DNA from: Paenibacillus luteus
GTDB lineage: Bacteria; Bacillota; Bacilli; Paenibacillales; Paenibacillaceae
Direction: 5' to 3'
Length of the DNA: 64,000 nucleotides
Assembly: GCF_006542765.1 (NCBI RefSeq)
Contig: NZ_SKCD01000009.1
Location: 76,911 to 140,910 of the forward strand
Shown here: positions 58,347 through 64,000 of the stretch, piece by piece
Numbering within the stretch: position 1 is the stretch's first letter
How the letters are laid out: the number at the start of each line of letters is the position of its first letter
Notes under the pieces: generated by a model
Told to the model about the DNA's origin: nothing
Seen by the model: the letters and a program-made list of their open reading frames with translations, nothing else
Databases searched by the model: none
Position numbers and translations under genes: made by a program

Positions 58347-58534
58347 AATTTTGATGATTGCTCCTATCTAATCTATTCTTTTATCAGCATGCCTTTCTAG
58401 TTTAGACGATAATTTGTCGAAACAGGTTACAAACCTTTTACAATGTTTTCATGCCAATTCTGGAACATTTTTTATGAAATAAAAAGGTCTATTAACTATT
58501 TATGACGAATACAATCATTGCAGGATTATGCTAA
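58347..58534. other. Divergent promoter region
   Basis: 188 bases between the LCP and DUF4870-like genes; both promoters must lie here. No other feature is seen. Confidence 0.5.
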
Positions 58535-58909
58535 ATGGAAAGGGTGAATCACTTGAACCAACCTCCAATCTTACAACCGGACAGCTCGTCCACCGGCTTA
58601 GACCCTAAAGTGGCGGGTTTACTTTGCTACCTTGGTGGCTTTGTAACCGGCATTATTTTTTTGGTACTGGAGAAACAAAGCCGCTTCGTCAAATTACATG
58701 CTGTCCAATCGATTGTTGTCAGTGTGTCAGTTATTGTAATCAGTTTCATCATTGGCTTGATCCCAATCATTGGGTGGCTGCTAGGTGGACTTATATCGTT
58801 AGCGTCCTTAGTGTTATGGATTGGTCTTATGCTGCTGACGCTGCAAGGCAAGCTTACCAAGCTTCCGTATATCGGTGACTGGTCTGAGCAGCAAGCCAAC
58901 AAATTTTAA
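58535..58909 (+). CDS. DUF4870-like membrane protein, 124 aa
   Basis: Three membrane helices (VAGLLCYLGGFVTGIIFLVL; SIVVSVSVIVISFIIGLIPI; LGGLISLASLVLWIGLMLLT) with the conserved KQSRFVKLHAVQSI loop between the first two, characteristic of DUF4870/Tic20-like proteins. The function is unknown. It is alone on the plus strand with a terminator after it. Either of two close in-frame starts is possible. Confidence 0.8.
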   Translation: MERVNHLNQPPILQPDSSSTGLDPKVAGLLCYLGGFVTGIIFLVLEKQSRFVKLHAVQSIVVSVSVIVISFIIGLIPIIGWLLGGLISLASLVLWIGLMLLTLQGKLTKLPYIGDWSEQQANKF

Positions 58910-58927
58910 GGAATATAGAGATGAAAA

Positions 58928-58947
58928 GGGACGGCTTCGTGCTGTTC
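58928..58947 (+). terminator. Terminator of the DUF4870-like gene
   Basis: GGACGGC-TTCG-TGCTGTTC hairpin with a stable tetraloop, followed by eight T's. Confidence 0.8.
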
Positions 58948-59178
58948 TTTTTTTATTTCCGACAATGAGTTCATATGAACTCATCATAAAACCACACTGA
59001 TGATCTCGTAAAACTGAGCTATTGGCTAATTTTGATCTATTAGCATCTCTAAATCAGCCTAATTGGTCAAATGGAGCCTCATTTCCTCGAAACAGCGGTT
59101 TGATGAATCGGCAGAAAGTTCGTACTATTAAGAGAATAGAAATCAAAATTTGAATGAGAAGGATTGTGAGTATTCATT

Positions 59179-60504
59179 ATGGGTATAGGATTTAATCTAT
59201 TTTTATTTGCTTTGTTAATTGTGTTAACCGCCTTTTTCGTAGCTACTGAGTTTGCTATTATCAGACTTCGTTCCAGCCGGGTTGATCAATTAGTCGTTGA
59301 AGGCAAGAAAAATGCGCTTGCCGTGCAACGAGTCGTAAGCAATTTGGATGGTTACCTATCTGCCTGTCAGCTCGGCATTACCATTACAGCACTCGGACTA
59401 GGTTGGCTCGGTGAACCGACGGTCGAGAAGCTTCTGTTTCCCTTATTCGAGCAATGGAATCTCAATAGCAATATCAGCCATATCCTTTCATTTGTCATTG
59501 CGTTCATTGGCGTAACCTTCATCCACGTCGTTATAGGTGAGCTTGCCCCAAAAAGTATTGCGATACAAAAGGCGGAGCTTGTGAGCTTTACCGTGGTGAA
59601 GCCGATTATTCTTTTCTATAAAGTCATGTATCCATTTATCTTTGTATTAAATGGCTCGGCCAATGCCTTGGTCCGTTTATTCGGTCTAAAGCCGGCCAAA
59701 GAACATGAGAATGCTCATACAGAAGAAGAGATTCAAATTATTTTAAGCGATAGTCTGGAAAGCGGCAAAATTAATAATACGGAGTATGGATATGTGAACC
59801 GAATCTTCGCCTTTGACGAAATTTTGGCCAAAGAGATCATGGTCCCTCGTACCGATATGACCGTTCTATACAAGAATAATTCGCTTCAACAAAATATGGA
59901 AATTATTCGCAAGGAGCAATATACACGTTTTCCGGTTGCCGGGGATAGTAAAGACCATATCGTCGGAATAATTAATACGAAGCAATTATTTCTACAATAC
60001 CAAATAAACAAAGAAATCGATTTGGAAACATTAATTCAGCCCGTCATGTCGGTATCCGAAGTGCTGCCTGTGAAAAACTTATTAACAAGAATGCAGCAGG
60101 AACGCGTTCACTTTGCAATCGTTGTCGATGAGTATGGCGGCACATCCGGACTTGTCACGATTGAGGATATTTTAGAAGAAATCGTCGGTGATATTCGTGA
60201 TGAGTTTGATGCGGATGAGCGCAAAGATATCGATAAGCTCTCGGATACTTCATATCTGCTAGACGGTAAAGTGTCTCTTACGGAGCTCGGCGATTTAATC
60301 GGAACTGAGCTTGAGCACGAAGAAGTCGATACGGTCGGCGGCTGGTTGTTCAGTGAAATGGAAGAGCCTAAGCCCGGCAAGCAATTCAGCTTCCAGAACT
60401 TAATCTTTACGGTAAGAGAAGTAAGCAAGCACCGGGTCAATAAGGTCGAGCTTACGATTACATCTCCCATTCAGCTGCTCAAGCCGGAAGCCGGACAAGC
60501 GTAA
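59179..60504 (+). CDS. CNNM/CorC-type hemolysin-family transporter, 441 aa
   Basis: Residues 1-190: a DUF21 membrane domain with about four helices (FNLFLFALLIVLTAFFVATE; LGITITALGLGWLGEPTVEK; FIGVTFIHVVIGELAPKSIA). Residues about 205-335: a CBS pair (MVPRTDMTVLYKNN; FAIVVDEYGGTSGLVTIEDI). Residues about 350-435: CorC/HlyC domain (DTVGGWLFSEMEEPKPGKQF). These proteins handle Mg2+ or other divalent-ion efflux; the old hemolysin name is misleading. Monocistronic. Confidence 0.92.
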   Translation: MGIGFNLFLFALLIVLTAFFVATEFAIIRLRSSRVDQLVVEGKKNALAVQRVVSNLDGYLSACQLGITITALGLGWLGEPTVEKLLFPLFEQWNLNSNISHILSFVIAFIGVTFIHVVIGELAPKSIAIQKAELVSFTVVKPIILFYKVMYPFIFVLNGSANALVRLFGLKPAKEHENAHTEEEIQIILSDSLESGKINNTEYGYVNRIFAFDEILAKEIMVPRTDMTVLYKNNSLQQNMEIIRKEQYTRFPVAGDSKDHIVGIINTKQLFLQYQINKEIDLETLIQPVMSVSEVLPVKNLLTRMQQERVHFAIVVDEYGGTSGLVTIEDILEEIVGDIRDEFDADERKDIDKLSDTSYLLDGKVSLTELGDLIGTELEHEEVDTVGGWLFSEMEEPKPGKQFSFQNLIFTVREVSKHRVNKVELTITSPIQLLKPEAGQA

Positions 60505-60525
60505 ATGATAGCCTTAATAAAAAGA

Positions 60526-60561
60526 GAACAAGGACGGTATCCGTGGATACCGTCCTTGTTC
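60526..60561 (+). terminator. Terminator of the CNNM-type gene
   Basis: A 16-bp perfect stem (GAACAAGGACGGTATC and its complement) with a four-base loop and a T-rich tail, 21 bases past the stop. Confidence 0.92.
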
Positions 60562-60631
60562 TTGTGCTCTGCACGTATGATGCTTCTGAGAGAGGGCAAC
60601 CTAAGGAAAAATCAAAGGAGACCTGTTTCGG

Positions 60632-61084
60632 ATGCTGCTCAATATCATTTGCGGATTTGTCATTCCATGGCTTGCAGCCTTGTTCTTAATTCGGAAAAGT
60701 CCAAAAACCTTGCTGCTCATCTATCCTATAGGCTCTGTCGCTTCATTAGTGATCAACTCATTTGGCTTTCAGTTAGGCTTCTGGGATTTCACACCCCTCA
60801 TCCCCAATGATGAGTCTGTATCGGCACTGCCGCTTGATATAGGACTTTACCCGATTTTGGGCAGCTTTATGATCTGGACCATTCTGCTGCACCGGAATAA
60901 AACAGCGCTGATCTTGTTCGTTTTCATTTTGTTTACTACGCTGCTCGAATTTAGTGCACTGCTGTTTGGCAAAGTAACCTACGGAAACGGCTGGAATATC
61001 GGTTTCACTTTTCTGTCCTATTTACTTGCCTTCGGCATCGTCTATTTGTACTTCAAGCTACTGGAGAGGTTTCGCTTGTTATAG
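60632..61084 (+). CDS. CBO0543-like membrane protein, 150 aa
   Basis: Five short membrane helices with an aromatic loop (FGFQLGFWDFTPLIPNDESV) and the segment LPLDIGLYPILGSFMIWTIL, matching the CBO0543 family common in spore-formers. An AAAGGAG site precedes the ATG. Function unknown. Its end overlaps the convergent AI-2E gene by six bases. Confidence 0.8.
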   Translation: MLLNIICGFVIPWLAALFLIRKSPKTLLLIYPIGSVASLVINSFGFQLGFWDFTPLIPNDESVSALPLDIGLYPILGSFMIWTILLHRNKTALILFVFILFTTLLEFSALLFGKVTYGNGWNIGFTFLSYLLAFGIVYLYFKLLERFRLL

Positions 61085-62245
61085 CGGTTCGTTGCTGCCT
61101 CTCTCCTCTTTCTGATAAAGCGAGGAGCGATTCCTAAACCAATCAAATATGTGGATGACAATAACCTTTAAGACTGCGTACCCAGGTACAGCAAGTACAA
61201 TCCCCGCAATGCCGAACAAGTTACCCGCAGTTAAGATAACAAATATAATCGTGATTGGATGAATTTGCAGGCTTTTTCCCATTATCTGAGGTGAAATAAA
61301 TTTCCCTTCAATAAGCTGAACGATTGTCCAAATCACAATCATCTTTAACAGCATCACTGGTGAGGTAACCATTGCAACGATCAATGCCGGTGTAATGGCG
61401 ATCGCTGGTCCTAGATAAGGGATCACACTCGTGCAGGCAGCTACCAAAGCAAGCACAAGCGAATACTCCAACCCAATAATCAAATATCCAATGTATAGAA
61501 GCGCTCCGATACAGAAGCTCACTATAATTTGACCTCTGATGTAGCTGCTGATTTGATTATTCATTTCAGCCATAATTGTTTTTGTTTGTGGTTGCAGCTT
61601 GCCAGGCAGAAAACTAACAATGGCTTGCGGAAGATGCTTTCCATCTTTTAACAAGTAAAATAAAATAAACGGCAGCGTTAAAATAGCAAGCAATACCTCT
61701 TTAAGTGCACCTACAATCGATCCTAAGCTAGATAAGGTACCATTTAGCAGCTTTGTAACCTTGTCCGTTAGATCTCCAGATAGCTCGGCAGGATTAAGAT
61801 TAAACCAATCCTGAATTTGAACAAAACCTGCGCTCCCCATAAAATCCTCAAAGATATGTCTAAGCTGTTCGCCGTATTTCGGAAAATTATTGATAAGGCT
61901 CACCGCCTGCTCATTTAAAAAGGGAATGACGGCAACGAGCAATATCGTAATCAAGCCAGCGCCAACTAGAAACAAAATAATAATGGAATACACTCTTTTT
62001 ACTCTTTTGCGCTCCATAAAATCAACCACAGGGTTTAACAAATAATAAGCAATTCCCGCTAGAATGACGGGCAGAAGCAACGTTTTGAGCAGCACCGTAA
62101 ACGGTGTGAAAATGTAAGAAATTTTCGTCAGCACCATTATATTCAGGCCAACAAGCAGCAGCACAAGCAGGAACAATACGAACTTGTTATTCAAAATAAA
62201 CTTTTTGAATCGTTCGGTTCCTGTTTTGGCATTGTCCATATCCAT
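61079..62245 (-). CDS. AI-2E family transporter, 388 aa
   Basis: Seven or eight membrane helices and the family motifs FILFYLLKDGKHLPQAIVSF, NQISSYIRGQIIVSFCIGAL and VQLIEGKFISPQIMGKSLQI followed by HPITIIFVILTAGNLFGIAG. Members move small solutes; some are Na+/H+ antiporters and only a few have been tied to autoinducer-2. No quorum-sensing neighbour is present. Confidence 0.92.
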   Translation of the reverse strand: MDMDNAKTGTERFKKFILNNKFVLFLLVLLLVGLNIMVLTKISYIFTPFTVLLKTLLLPVILAGIAYYLLNPVVDFMERKRVKRVYSIIILFLVGAGLITILLVAVIPFLNEQAVSLINNFPKYGEQLRHIFEDFMGSAGFVQIQDWFNLNPAELSGDLTDKVTKLLNGTLSSLGSIVGALKEVLLAILTLPFILFYLLKDGKHLPQAIVSFLPGKLQPQTKTIMAEMNNQISSYIRGQIIVSFCIGALLYIGYLIIGLEYSLVLALVAACTSVIPYLGPAIAITPALIVAMVTSPVMLLKMIVIWTIVQLIEGKFISPQIMGKSLQIHPITIIFVILTAGNLFGIAGIVLAVPGYAVLKVIVIHIFDWFRNRSSLYQKEERGSNEPL

Positions 62246-62356
62246 CTTTCCTCTCTGTATATCTTGCAGTTGTTCATTTTTCTCATTGTAGCATTTCTAT
62301 AAATACAAACGCTAATCGCGAATCTTGATCAAATTGTTTTTTTCAGGCAGAAAAAA

Positions 62357-62380
62357 ACAGCATCCTGTTATGGCTGCTGC
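62357..62380 (-). terminator. Terminator of the antiporter gene
   Basis: CAGCAGCC-ATAACA-GGATGCTG stem followed by seven T's on the minus strand, 42 bases past the stop. Confidence 0.85.
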
Positions 62381-62421
62381 CCTTTTCTATATTAAAGCAT
62401 CATATGAAAAGACGAATACAG

Positions 62422-63582
62422 TTAACGTGATTCCATAGTCTCATTTGTTTTCTTTGGAAAAACAACCTTCAGCATCGGCGGCGTGACAAGCGTCGTCACA
62501 ATAACGACCATTACAACTGACGTGAAGTACTGTGGAAGCAGCAGCCCGGATTCTAGGCCAGAGGCAGCAATAATCAAAGCCACCTCTCCGCGAGAGATCA
62601 TCCCCGCACCAATTGCGAGTGAAGAGTGGTTATTAAAGCCGCTCAGCCTTGCCCCTACTCCAGCGCCAAACAGCTTCGTCAGGATGGCAATAATAGATAA
62701 GACAAGAATAAACCAAAGCTGGCTGCCTATCCCTTCAATTGTAATATTCAGGCCAATACTGACAAAGAACACGGGTACGAACAGCGCATAGGCGATCGGT
62801 TCAATCTTTGTTTCCACCTGATGCTTAAAGGTCGTTTGTGAAATGGCAATACCCGCAGCAAAAGCACCAATTATACCGGCAACGCCCATTTCCTCCGCAA
62901 AATAAGAAAATGAAAAGCATGCAATCAATGCAGCGCTTACCACGCTCTCCGTCACTTTAAAGCGGGAGATCAGCTTCATAAATGGCGGAATGATCCATAG
63001 GCTTACAGCGATGACAACGATGAAAAACAACAGCTTCTTTCCGATGAGCATTGGAATCGACACCGTGTCTCCTGCTCCAAGCATACTCATCATAACGGCA
63101 AGCATAACCACAACGACTACATCATCGACGACAGCAGCTCCAAGAATCGTTGTGCCTTCCTTCGAGCCCAGTTGGTTCATTTCCTTCAATGTCTGAACAG
63201 ATATGCTTACCGAAGTGGCGCAGAGCAGAAGTCCAAGAAAAAGAGCCTCCGCATTAGTCATGCCAAAGACAGCCCCTATTGCATACCCTCCGATAAAAGG
63301 TAAAATAATACCGCCAATAGCTACGGCGAAAGCAGCTTTCCAGTTTTGACGCAGCTGCTCCAAATCCGTTTCCAACCCCGCAATAAACATAAGAAGCAAT
63401 ACGCCTATTTCAGCAAAATGGCTTATAAAATCATTAGGCTGAATCCAGCCAAGCAAGGCTGGCCCGAGCAATATACCGGCGATCAGCTTGCCTAGCACGG
63501 ACGGTTGCCCTAATTTTACCGATAGATGTCCTGCTGCCTTGGTAAATACAATAATGAGTGCTAAATATAAAATGAATTGCAA
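62422..63582 (-). CDS. CPA2-type cation:proton antiporter, 386 aa
   Basis: 12-13 membrane helices. Typical motifs: LGKLIAGILLGPALLGWIQP, IGVLLLMFIAGLETDLEQLR, the two Asp of ILGAAVVDDVVVVVMLAVMM (transport site) and GAGMISRGEVALIIAASGLE. It has no C-terminal TrkA domain, so it is of the NapA/GerN type, not KefB-like. It would exchange Na+ or K+ for H+ across the membrane. It lies downstream of rpsR, transcribed the same way. Confidence 0.92.
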   Translation of the reverse strand: MQFILYLALIIVFTKAAGHLSVKLGQPSVLGKLIAGILLGPALLGWIQPNDFISHFAEIGVLLLMFIAGLETDLEQLRQNWKAAFAVAIGGIILPFIGGYAIGAVFGMTNAEALFLGLLLCATSVSISVQTLKEMNQLGSKEGTTILGAAVVDDVVVVVMLAVMMSMLGAGDTVSIPMLIGKKLLFFIVVIAVSLWIIPPFMKLISRFKVTESVVSAALIACFSFSYFAEEMGVAGIIGAFAAGIAISQTTFKHQVETKIEPIAYALFVPVFFVSIGLNITIEGIGSQLWFILVLSIIAILTKLFGAGVGARLSGFNNHSSLAIGAGMISRGEVALIIAASGLESGLLLPQYFTSVVMVVIVTTLVTPPMLKVVFPKKTNETMESR

Positions 63583-63630
63583 GCCTGTACACTCCTTCCC
63601 TCAAGCCATCGCATTAGCATACAGCAAAAA

Positions 63631-63656
63631 GAGAGCCCCTATTCACAAGGACTCTC
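63631..63656 (-). terminator. Second terminator after rpsR
   Basis: GAGAGTCC / GGGGCTCTC hairpin followed by TTTTT on the minus strand. Confidence 0.7.
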
Positions 63657-63672
63657 CGTAATAAAACAAAAA

Positions 63673-63692
63673 GAGCCCTTGGTGACAGGCTC
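63673..63692 (-). terminator. Terminator of rpsR
   Basis: GAGCC-TGTCACCAA-GGGCTC hairpin followed by TTTTTG on the minus strand, about 30 bases past the stop. Confidence 0.8.
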
Positions 63693-63722
63693 CTCCGTTT
63701 TGGTGCATATTCACTTAGCGAC

Positions 63723-64000
63723 CTATTCAGTCGTGTAAGGAAGCAATGCGATTTGACGTGAACGTTTAACTGCAACAGTAAGCAAGCGTTGGTATTTAGC
63801 GCTTGTACCAGTCACACGACGTGGCAAGATTTTGCCGCGTTCGCTGATAAACTTTTTCAGCAAATCAACATCTTTATAGTCAATTTTAGTGATTTTGTTT
63901 ACAGTGAAGAAACATACTTTCCGACGCTTGTTGCGTCCGCCTTTACGTCCGCTGAACTTACGTTCTGGACGCTCGTCGCCACCGTTATCTCTTTGCTTGA
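63723..64000 (-). CDS. rpsR: 30S ribosomal protein S18 (5' end missing)
   Basis: The frame runs from the window edge ([20 protein letters not shown]) through [38 protein letters not shown] and [20 protein letters not shown] to a stop TAG at 63723-63725. Only the first two or three codons are missing. It is a small-subunit protein that binds with S6 on the platform. In Bacillales rpsR follows rpsF and ssb, which should lie just outside the window. Confidence 0.97.
   Translation of the reverse strand, partial: KQRDNGGDERPERKFSGRKGGRNKRRKVCFFTVNKITKIDYKDVDLLKKFISERGKILPRRVTGTSAKYQRLLTVAVKRSRQIALLPYTTE

Overview
The window looks like a chromosome segment of a Gram-positive spore-former of the Paenibacillus type. 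The evidence is the block walR-walK-yycH-yycI-walJ-htrA next to purA-dnaB-rplI-gdpP-yybS-rpsR, several S-layer homology (SLH) surface proteins, and protein signatures typical of Paenibacillaceae. Assignment to the family is inference; species cannot be told from the sequence alone.

Layout. (1) 1-1,531: start of a sugar ABC importer (lipoprotein plus the first codons of a permease). (2) 1,855-3,912: a chemoreceptor. (3) 4.2-6.3 kb: three small orphan genes, with relics of other genes between them. (4) 6.36-14.8 kb: three large exported SLH proteins (a beta-propeller-like one, a GLUG/InlB/cadherin-like one, and a CAP-domain one). (5) 14.96-20.9 kb: a six-gene minus-strand operon encoding a nucleotidyltransferase, an HPr-kinase-like P-loop protein, a PqqD-like protein, two glycosyltransferases and an ABC exporter. 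It resembles the tailoring and export part of Paenibacillus lasso-peptide clusters, but no cyclase, leader protease or precursor is visible. (6) 21.1-22.9 kb: an ABC-F protein. (7) 23-30.2 kb: a decayed zone with an ISL3 element (crisp ends and target duplication), a shattered SLH protein gene, an IS1182 element, a zinc-ribbon orphan and a frameshifted phage-like gene. (8) 30.3-33 kb: a three-gene operon (two proteins with HEPN-type Rx4H motifs plus an HNH nuclease). (9) 33-38.6 kb: AT-rich cassettes between three co-oriented copies of the rlmH 3' end, with orphan cargo, a DUF5677 wreck and an IS256 wreck. (10) 38.65-64 kb: conserved core genome on the minus strand with a few plus-strand genes.

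Two observations stand out. First, the 3' end of rlmH (ending E-P-Y-H-K-stop) is repeated downstream at about 34.23 and 33.04 kb in the same orientation. This is the arrangement made by staphylococcal SCC cassettes, which insert in the last codons of rlmH; here it brackets accessory genes in a different family of bacteria, with no recombinase in the window. Second, the tailoring/export operon and the 976-residue SLH gene share the same promoter design: an identical pair of CTTTCAT repeats 11 bp apart, ending 10 bp before the -10 box. This is typical of OmpR/PhoB-family activators and suggests co-regulation of an SLH surface protein and the modified product.

In the core, WalRK controls wall metabolism with its YycH/YycI regulators; HtrA, the M23 peptidase and the LCP protein act on the envelope; GdpP degrades c-di-AMP; DnaB, RplI, RpsR, RlmH and PurA are housekeeping.
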